In this document: positions 40,601-51,015 of the stretch, in pieces
Layout: every line of letters begins with the position of its first letter
Numbering within the stretch: position 1 is the first letter of the stretch
The notes under the pieces: generated by a model
Told to the model about the DNA's origin: nothing
Databases searched by the model: none
What the model saw: the letters and a program-made list of their open reading frames with translations, nothing else
Program-made: the position numbers and the translations under genes
Assembly (NCBI GenBank): GCA_000818945.1
Contig: KN805416.1
Coordinates: 186,001-250,000 of the forward strand
Length of the DNA: 64,000 nucleotides
DNA from: Schizochytrium sp. CCTCC M209059
Taxonomy: Eukaryota; Sar; Bigyra; Thraustochytrida; Thraustochytriidae
Direction of reading: 5' to 3'

Positions 40601-42089
40601 GAGGAGGATTTGCGAAACCAGCGTCCGTGGTGGAGATGCGAAGGCTCAGGTGGCCTTTGTGGATCCACGGTACAACGGAAAGCGTTCCCAAGTGAAGAGG
40701 GTACCCAAAGAGGGCAAATCGCGTAATAGCCTGAGACACGATCCAGCCCACGGCATAAGGGGCTTTAAGCCACACAAAGCCCGCCAGAGCGCACGAAAGC
40801 GCTAGCCACGCAAGGCGCGATGCAGCATAAGGGGTCACGATGAAGGACACGAGGACCACGGCAATCGTAGCCGCCCCCGCGCGGCGCAAAAGCTTGAACT
40901 CGTCCTCGGCATCAACAGTGTGCCATGCTGATTGCGGGGCGCTGTGTGTCTTGCGCTGCATTTCAGAGCCAATAACGTTGCGCCGACTGTGGCCCTCTTC
41001 AAGAGCCTCGTCTTCTTCATCTTCATCGTCTTCTTCATCTTCATCGTCGTCATCATCGTCGTCATCGTCGTCGTCATTGTCAAGGTCCTCTTCGCCTTCC
41101 TCGCCTCGGAGATCATTCGTGGCATCTCCGGGGCAGGCAGGGTCATCGCCTTCGTCGTCGACAATCTTGGCACCCTTTCTCTCAGCTTCGTCTTTTCTTT
41201 CAAGCTCACTGTCTTTGTTTGACGGCGGCCCTTGGCCCTTGGCTTTGGTTTCAACTTTCGACCCGCCATTGGTTGGGTCAGAGGCAGGTAAAGAAGGTCC
41301 GAAGGCACCCTGCAGCCTTGGACGAGCCTGGCCATTGGAGCCTTGCGCGCCGCGCCCATTTCCATTCACTAGAGCTGAGGCGGCGGTCGCATGGGTTTCG
41401 TCGAGGGCCTCGAGGTTGTCAAGTCTAAAGTACTGTCGATTTTTGTCGAGGTCACTTGGCAAAGCGGGCAACATGTCACGAACGCTGTCTCCATTACCCT
41501 CTTCGTAGAAACACAAGATCTTGCTCTCGTCATGGGTCTCGTCGAGGCGTGGGCTCGGCGGTTCAGATTCGGAGACTTCGCTTGACGCCGGAGTTTGAGG
41601 CGAGTCTTGGTCCGTTTTAGGACGACGGCCGCGCTTGATGATACCATTAAATGTGGACGAGATCTTGGGAAAGCGTCGTGCTGGTGACTGCGCCCTTGTT
41701 GAGGATCTTCGTGAGTAGAGCCCCCACGACCGCCCGGACTCGGGTTCCGTTGCGTCTGTCTCATCCAGGGGAGGTGCGCTGAGCATCAAGCCGTTTGCAA
41801 AGCTTTCGTCGGGTGAATCTGACGTGCGATGGAGATAGCGGAAGGAGGTCTGCTCCCCTTGATAGTTGTCTGCGCCAAGCGAGGTCATGGGCTCGCTGGC
41901 AGGCGTCGAAGCCTCGGGGTTCTGCGGCACGAGTTCAGGTTCGCCGGCGAGAAGCGGCGTCGGGGTGGTCGCGATGGCATCTTTGATGTGCTGCTGCAGC
42001 GTCAGCGATCGCGGTGCGTACCTCCTGTGCAGATGGATGTTCCCGTCCGAGGCCACAGAGTCCAAGGAGTGGAGTCTGTTGCGCTGCAT
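37686..42089 (-). CDS. 1467-residue membrane protein with C2 and PH-like domains
   Basis: Single-exon gene. Residues 1 to about 395 are disordered, including a run of Asp/Glu (about 330-365). Two adjacent hydrophobic segments (about 400-455: TIAVVLVSFIVTPYAASRLA and LALSCALAGFVWLKAPYAVG) could form a membrane hairpin. A conserved-looking region (about 455-620) includes GHLSLRISTTDAGFANPPRF and CIAVVDVPYIDFESVSVNFE. A Ser/Pro-rich linker precedes a C2 domain (about 880-1000): LRVTIIRARNLAPSERTRF, ADPKVVVKIREHQAVTS, MWQETFEFPVTD, LHISVLDEDFAQADFLGQ. A PH-like domain (about 1230-1310) reads CEGVLDKASIVGS through FQLKAHNLYYKRLKGGEA. Membrane hairpin plus C2 plus PH suggests a lipid-binding membrane-contact-site protein, but no SMP domain is evident. 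The acidic tract is encoded by a GAC/GAT microsatellite. Confidence 0.88.
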   Translation of the reverse strand: MQRNRLHSLDSVASDGNIHLHRRYAPRSLTLQQHIKDAIATTPTPLLAGEPELVPQNPEASTPASEPMTSLGADNYQGEQTSFRYLHRTSDSPDESFANGLMLSAPPLDETDATEPESGRSWGLYSRRSSTRAQSPARRFPKISSTFNGIIKRGRRPKTDQDSPQTPASSEVSESEPPSPRLDETHDESKILCFYEEGNGDSVRDMLPALPSDLDKNRQYFRLDNLEALDETHATAASALVNGNGRGAQGSNGQARPRLQGAFGPSLPASDPTNGGSKVETKAKGQGPPSNKDSELERKDEAERKGAKIVDDEGDDPACPGDATNDLRGEEGEEDLDNDDDDDDDDDDDEDEEDDEDEEDEALEEGHSRRNVIGSEMQRKTHSAPQSAWHTVDAEDEFKLLRRAGAATIAVVLVSFIVTPYAASRLAWLALSCALAGFVWLKAPYAVGWIVSQAITRFALFGYPLHLGTLSVVPWIHKGHLSLRISTTDAGFANPPRFPHKWFIYVGRLDFIVSVRLGALARIIMWRPQSLPLRKVPDFRCIAVVDVPYIDFESVSVNFELCEGRFNINELTKELAEREVISHLMFQHRKAQVWAKLRPWTPAGLISRLYAHSWFLKSVSNAASGAAVLENGSPSHGRQASKSSDDTSSALRGPLLLAQGSLRRINILQGSSLFTTPPPPEPPLVASIKTPAPALDARTANGTVSEMDLMQRCESEAAPRNRVRRQRSYSFGDAKPSTPSSSVVSECVSTTLPPPPPPSVVTTASTSIASSASSVSSKLKLDSYRRAGVSRLPWKRKSGPLPSAPVEVSPEGGSTQAAVNGALGQEAGKEALSGHGASGHKHRKKSMPKFSPSSAPAADDELHFPDLSHARELLKDELPNKLRVTIIRARNLAPSERTRFSARASADPKVVVKIREHQAVTSTRYKTVKPMWQETFEFPVTDPSAVLHISVLDEDFAQADFLGQWVMTMKYLVVNPAYCWHESAGFQIDNAEHSIRGWFPLMSKKWTRRGECGEIEMHVAWVHDPLYRNYTPPSRSALNYMDQNSRETNLRLGSKDRVMDMLNHVPILFNVQRVTIRKISFFLQDLFRGSVGHAERLRKRGKSSDKASKIRIPSLEWTTSFRPRKGEPGITTYQVLYAFFIRGLVPKVFNQKIFGKALTQTASGFAYNFASSAQSFLRGEFDLKGIVHVGRKIGGEFRTYGRHMRRKFQSEQGQDVRVDAEDEDFLHAQVRCEGVLDKASIVGSRNPTEVSLQGRFFRRCIFQLKAHNLYYKRLKGGEARKIELSTIQLVTLDLERRTIFLHRANKLTVLRAAAPGSQSSPSKSSSPSASLRSRGPEDLARESSAIYDVRLSSDLDGKSDGGNSAAWSGSSGGTHSTPPKSVASGRTSASSRLNRIADRYLKSKTKLGSNLKTEATAMNGDGDSDVVGSDDDCRDGDSDEALRQLRAWFEALRSSGVNSNILTPQMY

Positions 42090-44144
42090 CCTGGTCGCTC
42101 ACGTCGCTCCTGCTGGCGCCGGGTCGCGCCATGCACGAGTCGTGTCGGCCGGACCTGGGCGGCAGCGCAGCGCAGAGGAGGGGAGAGGGTTCGCGGTCGC
42201 CAGCCGGGCTGCTCCGCGAGGCCGCCGCCGCGGACCTGCTGGCTCCGAGGGCGAGGGCGACGAGGGCGACGAGGGCGACGAGGGCGACGAGGACGGGATG
42301 GACGGACGACTGCCTACTCCGTCTGGCCGGATGGCGCCGCGCCTCCCTCCGTTCCCGCCGTGGCGCGCCTCCCTCCCTCCGCTGGCCGCGCGCGATCTCG
42401 GGCCTGGCTCTGCGCTGCGCTGCGCGGAGAGGGCGGCGCTGCGCGGCGCGAGGCGCGCTGCTCTGTGCGCGGAGAGGGCGGGGGCCGCGCCGAGGCCGAG
42501 GCTCGCGAATGGATTCTGCAGGCAGAGAGAGACGGCGGGAGAAGGAAGGAAGGCGCAAGGAAGGGAGAACAAGAGCGACGAGATGAGGCGAGATGAGACG
42601 AGACGAGATGAGATGAGGTGAGTGAGGTCAGGTCAGGTCAGATCAGATCAGAGCAAAGATGAGGTGAAACGAGGGAGTGAAGTGAGTGCACACGCACGAG
42701 CCTGGATAGGATAGATAGATAGTCTCATCGCCTCTGCCGACTCCGATCGACGGACGGAAGTGATGAGCGCGGATCTGTCTGTGGCCATGGTGGCTGACCG
42801 GAATGGAGGGAGCCTCACGCAGGAGAGGCAGAGCACGCAGCTGAGCTCAGGACAGAGGGAGGGACTCGGAGAGGCTCGCTGTTCCGGCTGGGCGGCCACC
42901 ATGAAGACCGGCTGGCAGGGCGCCGGGAAGGAGGACGGCATGCCGCCGAGGACGGCATGCCGCCGAGGATGGAGGCGAGCGGCAGGGCAGACTCGACGGA
43001 TGAAGGAAGGAAGGGAGGGAGGAACGGTGATGGAGGACTGACTGCCTGCCTTGCCTGCCTGGCTGGGGAGGAGGAGGCAAGCAGGACCGCAATGGCGAAA
43101 CAAGAAGCAAGGAAACCGAAGCAAGCAAAAGCAACCGCCTGGGACAACAGAAGAGGAGAGGAGGAAGGAGAGGAGAGGAGAGGAGAGGAGAGGAGAGGAG
43201 AGGAGAGGAAAAGAGGAGAGGGCGCAGTCATGTCAGCAGCAGTCAGCTCGGCTTTGCGGCAGCAGCAGCGGCAGCAGAAAGCGGAGGAGAGGGCGCAGGC
43301 CCGTCCGCAGAGCTGAACGAGGGCGGCTAGGGCCAGGTCAAGATGGCTGTGAGTGGCCTTGGCTTGGCTTTGGCTGGCCTTGGCTTGACCTCGGCTGGCC
43401 CTCGTCGACCTTGCTTGCTGCCACAGCCACTGCTGCTGTTGCTGCTGCTGCTGGCCTCATCTGCTGCTGGCGGGCGAGCCTCCGATGGATGGATGAATGA
43501 GCGAGCCTTGTTTGTGACATGGATAGATAGATGGATGGATGGATGGATGCTTGGATGCTTGGAGGGAGGCGAGGTGCGGTCCATGGAAAACGCAAAGCAC
43601 ACGCCGACGGAGCGAGTATACTCGGGATCCCGATCTGCGCGCACATGGGCACGCGTGTATAGGGGGGGGGGGATTGAAGAGAAGAGACAAGACAGCAAGC
43701 GAGAGACATGCAGATTGAGCGGTCGAGGATGTCTTGTCTCCGAACTGGCAGCCTGGCTGATGGACGGACAAGTCAGGTTCGCTCGCCTGTCCCCGTCTCT
43801 GTCTCTGTCTGTTTCTCTCTCCGTCTCTATCTCTCCCCGCCCCCCTTGTGAAAAGGGGTTCTCGGTTCTCATGAGACCGTGTGGCACGCACGCACTGTCA
43901 TGTCAGTCTGCAACGGCACTCTGCTCGAGAATAAGGGACTGACTCGCTCGGCCCACCCACCCCGCCCTACCCGACCAAGAACTCAACATCGAGCAAAGCA
44001 AACGGGCACTGGAAACGCGCGCAAGGTAGAAGAAGGCAGGCGCGCGCGACGCACACACGCACGTCAGGTCAAGAGGCTGCAGAGCTAGCTAGCTAGGGCT
44101 CAAGTCCAAAGGGGTGAAAAAAACATTCGACGACAAGGTGCAGG
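42090..44144. other. Divergent intergenic region rich in simple repeats, 2 kb
   Basis: The many frames here are compositional. It contains GACGAGGGC repeats (42250-42295), GAGAT/GAGAC pentamers (42580-42625), a GGAGA pentamer run (43153-43208), GATG tetramers (43514-43556), a G9 run (43663), and CTAGCTAGCTAG just before the next gene (44085). No gene was recognised. Confidence 0.55.
43153..43208. repeat. (GGAGA)n pentanucleotide microsatellite
   Basis: About 55 nt of near-perfect GGAGA units lie between the C2/PH gene and the MGN-start gene. Confidence 0.85.
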
Positions 44145-45050
44145 ATGGGCAACAAACCTGGCCATCCCAAACATCCCAAAGCCAAGGCCCAAGCCAAGGC
44201 CCAAGCCAAGGACCAAGGAGGTGCTTCGGACGCAGCTCTGCCCAATGCAGACAAGCACGAGCTTGATAATGCTGCCGCGGACAAAAACGTTCCCGGTCGC
44301 AAATTTAAAAAGGGATCCATCGTGCCAGAAAACGCTGCGGATCAACAACAGCAACACTTCGCACCTGGAGCAGCGCGAGCAGCAGGAGAAGACGAGGGAA
44401 GTCCGAATGTCGGCCCGACTGAAAGCACTTCTAACAACGCAATGTCATCCGGAAACGGCGAAAACGTTTCAACACCACGGACATCCACGCCAACAAAACC
44501 GAGTTCGCCTCGAGGAAATGTACCAACAGAAAATACGAGCCATTCATCTGCACAAAATTCGCCGCATCCGTCGCCACGCGATGCAGAAAAGTCTTCTATG
44601 GTCGATAGCGCGAAAGCCTTTGACAATTTCATGGTAGCCTACGTCGACCGCCCAGGGCAACCTCGAAAACCATTACAAGGCGAGGCCATCCGCGATCTTC
44701 CGAACCTGCCGCTTGGTCTTCTATTAGAATCCTTTCTCACCCAAGGAGGGAACGCGCTTCCCGACGCACTGACCGTTGAATCCTTCACGAGCGCTCAAAC
44801 CGCTTCGCGTGCTCTCGACACCCCTGAACAAATGCTTGCTTTCATATTTGACACTCTTGCGCAGATGTACCCAACAAAAGACAAGGACGGCATCGATCTT
44901 GAAAAGGCAGCCGCATGCGTACTCGGCAAATCTGAAAAGAGACTGAAGGCCGACGAAGAGGATACTGTCGTATCAGAGACGAAGCACTTACTTTTGCACG
45001 ACAAGTCAGCGTTCATCCAACATTTTCGCAATGTTGTCGCGCTGCCATAA
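44145..45050 (+). CDS. Hypothetical protein with myristoylation-type start and Lys/Ala/Gln repeat
   Basis: The 301-residue frame begins MGNKPGHPKHPKAKAQAKAQ; the hexamer repeat AAGCCAAGGCCC encodes KAQA units. Gly2 with a basic neighbourhood suggests possible N-myristoylation, though position 6 is Gly and not the preferred Ser/Thr, so this is weak. Residues 20-150 are polar and disordered. Residues about 155-301 look folded and helical: SAKAFDNFMVAYVDRPGQP, EAIRDLPNLPLGLLLESFLT, ALDTPEQMLAFIFDTLAQMY and LLLHDKSAFIQHFRNVVALP. The family is not recognised. Codon use in the helical half favours AAG/CTC/CTT as in neighbouring genes, supporting a real gene. Confidence 0.68.
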   Translation: MGNKPGHPKHPKAKAQAKAQAKDQGGASDAALPNADKHELDNAAADKNVPGRKFKKGSIVPENAADQQQQHFAPGAARAAGEDEGSPNVGPTESTSNNAMSSGNGENVSTPRTSTPTKPSSPRGNVPTENTSHSSAQNSPHPSPRDAEKSSMVDSAKAFDNFMVAYVDRPGQPRKPLQGEAIRDLPNLPLGLLLESFLTQGGNALPDALTVESFTSAQTASRALDTPEQMLAFIFDTLAQMYPTKDKDGIDLEKAAACVLGKSEKRLKADEEDTVVSETKHLLLHDKSAFIQHFRNVVALP

Positions 45051-47202
45051 GATTGCGTCTGTCGTATTAATCAATGTAATGTAATCTCTACGCTCACCTA
45101 GATGAGAAGTATATGACAGCAACACCCACCACTTAATGCTCGAAGTTCTTTTTTCTTGCTCTTGCTAAGACACCGTGGTGTCAAGATTGGTAACGAACGA
45201 GTCAAACAGACGCCAATACGATTGCGATGTGAAACAGAAAGATCATCTTCCAAATGATACCTTGCATGAACTTGGAAAAAAATACTTATGAGATTCTATG
45301 TGCCATTTCTTCACGCATCTGACGCGGATTGTGGGTTTCTTGCCTCGATGAAAGATCAGAGCATTCACGCTGCGTCCCAGATCTCCAGCTCTTGCGCATC
45401 GTTCGTAGTATTGGCGCGCAAACCTTTTCCGCTTGCCGTGCGCGCACTCTTCGTCGTTTTTTGGGCTACGTTCTCCTTGCTGCTATGCTTGCGAGCAGGG
45501 TTTGGTTGATTTTGTCGCCCGCAAAGACCCTTTGGAAAAAAAGCTTGCGGCCTCCGGCTCTCTGGCGCGCACTGATGGGAGTAGTAAGCGCACGGAGTGG
45601 AGCGACTTGCGCGATTCTGGTTGGCTCCACGGAGCTGGCGGAGTAGATTGGATCATTATGACCTGTGCGTGTGGCATGCTCGGATTTTCTCGCATCTCTG
45701 TCGAAGCCTAAGAGTTCTGGGTTGGTGGCAGGCAGCTGCTTGGCTAATAATTGATAGGAGAAGGGCACGTCTGTTCTGTCTTGTCTCTAAGAATCCCATT
45801 TGAAGTAGCCAGGGATGAATCCTTTCTGCCGAAGACAGAAAGTAGGGTGAAGGAGATAAGCAAATAAATAGTCGATCGGGCTGTTTCCAACACGAAAATC
45901 GGCGATCTAGGCGTATCGTGGATAAATAAATCTAAGCAGACAGAGAGAGATATCGTGCAAAAACTTTGACTGACACATCATCCTCGGAAGCCCTGTAAAA
46001 CCAATTTCTCAGCATTCAAACCTCGCAAAAACATTCTTCCATAGCTTTTAAAGGCCCCAAAGCGACTTCGACTTATTTCCCGCCTCTCATCACGTAAATA
46101 AGGCTCGATTTTTTGAAATACGCTTTAAAGTCTTTTCCAAGTTTCAAATTTTTGTCAAATTATATTGTTTTTAGTATTTAAAAATACGAATAACATAAAA
46201 TACTAATTATTAATGAGAAATTTTTTCCTGAAGTGAGGGGTTTTCTAATTTTGCCAAGATATACATTTTTATATTTTGATAAACATAAATTATCTTGTTA
46301 TAATTTCAAGAATATTTTGCAATTTTTTGAAAATGTAGAGCGTGGTCTGAAGCGCAAAATTAAAAATGGGCTATTATTAGGCCTCTTCACTCTATCATAA
46401 TAGGGCGGGGTGGTCGCAGCCAAATCTCCACCACCCTGCGGGCGGCCGCGACTTGAGCTGCGCCGGGCGGCTGACGGGGCTGGCCAGGCAGCGTGCGCGC
46501 GGGGGAGGCAGACTGCGCTTCTGCCTCTGCGCGCTCCCTGCCTTTCTCAGGCATCTCTCGGCTTTGCGGCGCACTCTGTGGAGCGGAGGAGATTTGCTAG
46601 ATTTTTAGTCGGTCGAAGCGTCAACACGTGAGCAACGCTCGTGGCGCGAGGTCGCGGAAGCGGGACAGCGACCTGGAAAACGAGGTCTAAGTGACGGAGG
46701 GAGGTGTCTCTGCGAATATCCTTACTTTAAGTTGATCCTTATCCCGAATCAAGGGAGTGCGTGAGTGGTCTCGAGGTCGTCGTCGTGGCGTCGTCCGCCC
46801 ACACATCTTGTTGTGGCGTGACCGATAAGACGTGTAAAAAAAAAACCAAGGCTGGCCTGCGGCGCTGTCAAGGCCCCTGAGCAGAGGAAAGGCGCTACTG
46901 CATAGAAAGGGCTGAAGACTTTTCGTGTTAAACAGCATCAAACAAAGCAAAGGACACGTGTACATCTCAATCGTTCTGTGAAAGGATCGTGAGGCTCTTG
47001 CTCGTGCCGTTTTGGTTGACTCTCTTTCTTTCCTTCTTCTGTTCTTTCTGTTTGTAGAATCGATCGATCGTTTGGTCCGGGTGCTCGCTCTCCTCTACTT
47101 TTGGCTTATAGCCGAAGTGGGGCCAATTTTTTTGGTGTGATCTCGCTTTTTTTTGTCTCCTCCACATTCTGCTCGTGCAAGGATTTTTTTGGTTCTAGAG
47201 CC
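45051..47202. other. Gene-poor region, 2.15 kb, with AT-rich island
   Basis: Overlapping frames at 45288-45718 (for example MRFYVPFLHASDADCGFLAS) change frame near an A7 run at about 45535 and could be a relic, but none is convincing. An AT-rich island occupies about 46080-46380, then base composition jumps to GC-rich at 46400. No gene was recognised before the MGC-start protein. Confidence 0.5.
46080..46380. other. AT-rich island
   Basis: By eye roughly three quarters A+T, in sharp contrast to the flanks. It holds many A and T runs, the near-palindrome AGTATTTAAAAATAC (46171-46185) and ends at TATTAGGCCTC. No frame is long. It could be an inserted organellar fragment, a replication or centromere-type element, or relic DNA. 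Confidence 0.8.
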
Positions 47203-47679
47203 ATGGGTTGTGTTACTTCGACAGAGGACGTCAAGGAAAGACATAATGTCGAGACGGAGGTTGGCGACGTCAAGTTCTATGGGCCGGCGCCATCGCAAAG
47301 CGCCCCCGCGTCAGCCCTCGTGCCGCTCCGATACGATGTAGGCAAGATGTCGTCCTCTTCTCGCCAGCATAGTGCAGCCAATGACAGTCGCATGCGGAGA
47401 CCGCCATCATCATCAACCATTCCAACGGGTGGAGCTTCCGGCGCAAGTCGTGGGCATGCTCCCTCGACAGGCTCATCCTCGAATACGCCGCCCCCGATGC
47501 CCAAGACCCCGGGGCTCGTTCTCACGGGGGCTGAAGGTCCTGGCGTTGGCGGTATGCTTAGTCCCGGGGCGACCGCGCACCCTCCCCCCGGAAGCGACTT
47601 CCAAGACCGTGTTCAGAAGCAAGATACGAGCTCTTCTTCGCGACCATCAACCAATTCTGAGATGGTGGCTCTTTCCTGA
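47203..47679 (+). CDS. Small protein with dual-acylation N-terminus (MGC start)
   Basis: The ATG at 47203 gives 158 residues beginning MGCVTSTEDVKERHNVETEV. Gly2-Cys3 with Thr5/Ser6 fits N-myristoylation plus palmitoylation, as in MGC-start kinases and G-alpha proteins, so stable attachment to the plasma or flagellar membrane is likely. A short folded-looking part (EVGDVKFYGPAP) is followed by a Ser/Pro/Gly-rich disordered tail (PPPMPKTPGLVLTGAEG). The frame is open 34 codons upstream, but those contain T-rich leader sequence, and starting at 47203 places the acylation motif at the terminus. No family was recognised. Confidence 0.68.
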   Translation: MGCVTSTEDVKERHNVETEVGDVKFYGPAPSQSAPASALVPLRYDVGKMSSSSRQHSAANDSRMRRPPSSSTIPTGGASGASRGHAPSTGSSSNTPPPMPKTPGLVLTGAEGPGVGGMLSPGATAHPPPGSDFQDRVQKQDTSSSSRPSTNSEMVALS

Positions 47680-47725
47680 AGTACAGGGCCACGAGGAATA
47701 AACAGGAAACGTGTATGCGTGCCCC

Positions 47726-47760
<35 letters not shown>

Positions 47761-48538
47761 AGGCGAGAGGGTCGCGCGAGAACAATTTTGAACAAGTTCT
47801 CGAAAAGGAAAAGCAAAGTGGAAACGTCCGGGTGACCCCGCGCGCGCGGACGCTCTTCGATAGTATACACTCATTCTGTCCTTCCCAACGCGACAAGACC
47901 GTCGGCTTCTTTCTCTTGTTCAAGATCTCGACAAGAGGAGTAGCCTCTCGCAAGTCTAAGCGCAAGCTATGCCGCAGCGGAAAGAATATCAAAATAAAGA
48001 GCTCGCGCATGCAACTAGACGACGTGAGGCCGGTTGCTAGCGCTCTGGCCAGTGGGTACATCACCTTGGAATTGCAAAATTGTCTGACTGGCCGTCTGTT
48101 TGTCTGTTCACCACCGTCACGCGCCTCGTTCTGCTCGCATTCGATTTCTCATCTTATTGTAAAGTACAGCGCCACCAAAGCTCGAGATGTTAGCCAGTTT
48201 TTTTACGTTTGTCTTGTCGGTGATTCCACCCTCTAAAATAAATTATCAAGGCTGTTTTTCTCATTCTCTCTCTTCTCTTGACAGCAAACCCTTTAGCGTG
48301 GTCCATGCATTGATTGGCATGCACGCGACGTGTGCGTCTTCCGCAAAAAGAAAGAAAAAAACAAGAGAGGTCAGGTTTGTGTGGGCTGACAGCATGCGTG
48401 CATGGGAGCAAATGCTTTTCGCGGACTGAAAGCAAAGTCTTCGCGCAGACTGAAAGTAAAGTCTTTGCGCAGGCTAAATTGAAAGCACCGTTTCTACGCA
48501 GTCGGTGCGGCTGTCCGCCGATTCCCAAATTCCCTGAT
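47680..48538. other. Convergent intergenic region
   Basis: This follows the MGC-start gene. A compound CG/GA dinucleotide repeat lies at 47727-47761, and three AGACTGAAAG/AAAGTCTTYGCGCAG direct repeats at about 48424-48470. No gene was recognised. Confidence 0.5.
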
Positions 48539-49447
48539 TCACCACGCGGATTTTGCCTTTTTCCGTTTCTTGGAGAGCCCAAGCTTCATTTGCACGCCAG
48601 AGAACTTTTGTTCCTCTTTTGACGACTTTAGTTGCTCTTCCTGTTTCTGTACAACATTCGAGTTTGTCTCGGTTTGTCCAAGCCCTAAGACTGCTCCTTC
48701 TCCTTCTCCTTCTCCTTGAACTTCTTCTCCCTTTGGCTTTCGGTGGCCAGCCTCTTGCTTGACGTTTTCTATGTTTTCAAGGGCTGGGTTGCTGCTCTCT
48801 TCAACTAGATCGAACTGCACTTTGCCTGATGGGACGTGCCAGAAATAGTAGCGCCCGGTGGCCTCGTCCTTCAGGAGCTTCCATCCGCGCGGAAGCACGA
48901 CGCCAAGTGTTTCGGAGGCGTCGGGTCCCTTGCCTTTGAGTGGTGGTCGCGTCATGGTGCATCCAGAACTCAAATGTCGAAAAACTTTGGCAGTCCTAGT
49001 TTCAGGCAAGGCCACCGACGATGTGGACGGCGTCGTCGTCGAGTGGCTCGCATTTGTCTCGATCATGTCTTCGATGGTCCATCCGCGAGGGGGCTGGACG
49101 AAGCTGGCCGCTTGGCCGGAGGAAGAGGACGAAGACGAGGACGATGAGGTGTGTTGCTGACCTTGTGGTTGGTGATCCTGGTGTTGTTGGTTCTGGTGCT
49201 GTTGTTGCTGCTGCAGGTGGCGTCTTTCCTGTTGCTGCGCGGATTCCAAAATGAGTTTCTTCGCCTTGCGTTGGCGCACGAGCTCGAGAGTGTTGTCCTT
49301 GTCCTGCTCGCGCCGCAGGGTGTCGCGGGAGGCCTCGTTCCACGCCACGCCCCTCTCCGTGAGATGGGACTGCGCCTGTTTCCGGGCGCGCTCCGCGGCC
49401 TCCTGCTCCGCGCGCCAGTCCGGCTGCTGCCGCCGCCGGCCCGCCAT
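48539..49447 (-). CDS. WW-domain protein (nuclear-type, Lys/Glu/Gln-rich)
   Basis: The ATG at 49447 gives 302 residues (MAGRRRQQPDWRAEQEAAER...). The N-terminal half is helical and Gln-rich (QAQSHLTERGVAWNEASRDT, RRHLQQQQQHQNQQ). A WW domain follows at about residues 195-225 (LPRGWKLLKDEATGRYYFWH then VPSGKVQFDL). It has the first Trp and the Tyr-Tyr block, but Phe stands where the second Trp usually lies, so ligand preference may differ. The tail is Glu/Lys-rich and ends KLGLSKKRKKAKSAW, a likely nuclear signal. The frame is open far upstream only because the adjoining (AAAG)n repeat has no stops in any frame. Many splicing and PQBP1-like proteins share this layout, but I cannot assign a name. 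Confidence 0.75.
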   Translation of the reverse strand: MAGRRRQQPDWRAEQEAAERARKQAQSHLTERGVAWNEASRDTLRREQDKDNTLELVRQRKAKKLILESAQQQERRHLQQQQQHQNQQHQDHQPQGQQHTSSSSSSSSSSGQAASFVQPPRGWTIEDMIETNASHSTTTPSTSSVALPETRTAKVFRHLSSGCTMTRPPLKGKGPDASETLGVVLPRGWKLLKDEATGRYYFWHVPSGKVQFDLVEESSNPALENIENVKQEAGHRKPKGEEVQGEGEGEGAVLGLGQTETNSNVVQKQEEQLKSSKEEQKFSGVQMKLGLSKKRKKAKSAW

Positions 49448-50250
<803 letters not shown>

Positions 50251-51015
50251 ATGATCGCCGCTGCGCGCGTGTCGGCGCGCGTCTCCCGCGCACGGAGAGG
50301 CACGGCTGCTGCCGGGCTTGGGACCCTGGCGAGGACGACGCCGCTGCAGCCCACGGCGACGAGGTCGCGGTCGAGGGCCTGGGCGACCACGAAGCCACGG
50401 GCTTGCGAAGGGTGGAGTTCTGCGGCCACATGGACAAAGACGGCAGGGCTGGCGTCCTCAACGAAGAGCACCGCAACAGACTATCTGGTGAGCGAGCGCG
50501 GACTTTCCGAAGCTCAAGCCACGGCTGTCCTCAAGGCGCTCAAGGACTCGGGCGCCGGATCCTCGGACGGGACACTCAAACAAGTGGCCAAGGGCATTGA
50601 CAACAGCTCCTTGCAAGCTCTAGTCAAGGCGGTCGACGACATTGCCGAGCGCGACACGGCGCGCAACGCTCTCGCACCGGCGTCGGTCGAGGTCACCGTT
50701 CCTCGTGACGGATACACCTTCACAATCGAGGGTCGCGAGGGAGACTCGCTCCAGTCGCTCGTCGAGCATGGTACCGAGCTTGCAGACTATATAGAGTGCG
50801 CCTGCCAGGGTCAACTCATGTGCTCCACGTGCCATGTGTACGTTGACGAAGAGTGTCTTGCGCAGATGGACCCGCCCGACGACTATGAACAAGACATGAT
50901 TGATATTGCCTATGAGCCACGCGACAATTCTCGTCTTGGCTGTCAGCTTAAACTTCGCGCCGACTCGTTGCTCAAGGTCCAAATTCCCGATAGCTCCAAT
51001 AACTACTTTAACTAG
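50251..51015 (+). CDS. Mitochondrial adrenodoxin-type [2Fe-2S] ferredoxin with N-terminal extension
   Basis: The 254-residue protein starts with an Arg/Ala/Ser-rich presequence (MIAAARVSARVSRARRG...), fitting mitochondrial import. Residues about 145-254 form the ferredoxin: VEVTVPRDGYTFTIEGREGD, the cluster ligands Cys185, Cys191, Cys194 (CQGQLMCSTC) and Cys231 (RLGCQLKL), spaced x5, x2, x36 as in adrenodoxins, and an acidic DPPDDYEQDMID helix for reductase docking. These ferredoxins donate electrons for Fe-S cluster assembly and heme A or steroid hydroxylation. An extra Cys183 precedes the first ligand. Residues about 75-140 (TDYLVSERGLSEAQATAVLK...) form an additional helical segment not usual in the family. 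Confidence 0.95.
   Translation: MIAAARVSARVSRARRGTAAAGLGTLARTTPLQPTATRSRSRAWATTKPRACEGWSSAATWTKTAGLASSTKSTATDYLVSERGLSEAQATAVLKALKDSGAGSSDGTLKQVAKGIDNSSLQALVKAVDDIAERDTARNALAPASVEVTVPRDGYTFTIEGREGDSLQSLVEHGTELADYIECACQGQLMCSTCHVYVDEECLAQMDPPDDYEQDMIDIAYEPRDNSRLGCQLKLRADSLLKVQIPDSSNNYFN

Noticed and set aside
45288..45718. Small gene in the gene-poor region
   Set aside because: Coding character shifts between three frames around an A7 run; no frame has recognisable features, so it was not called.
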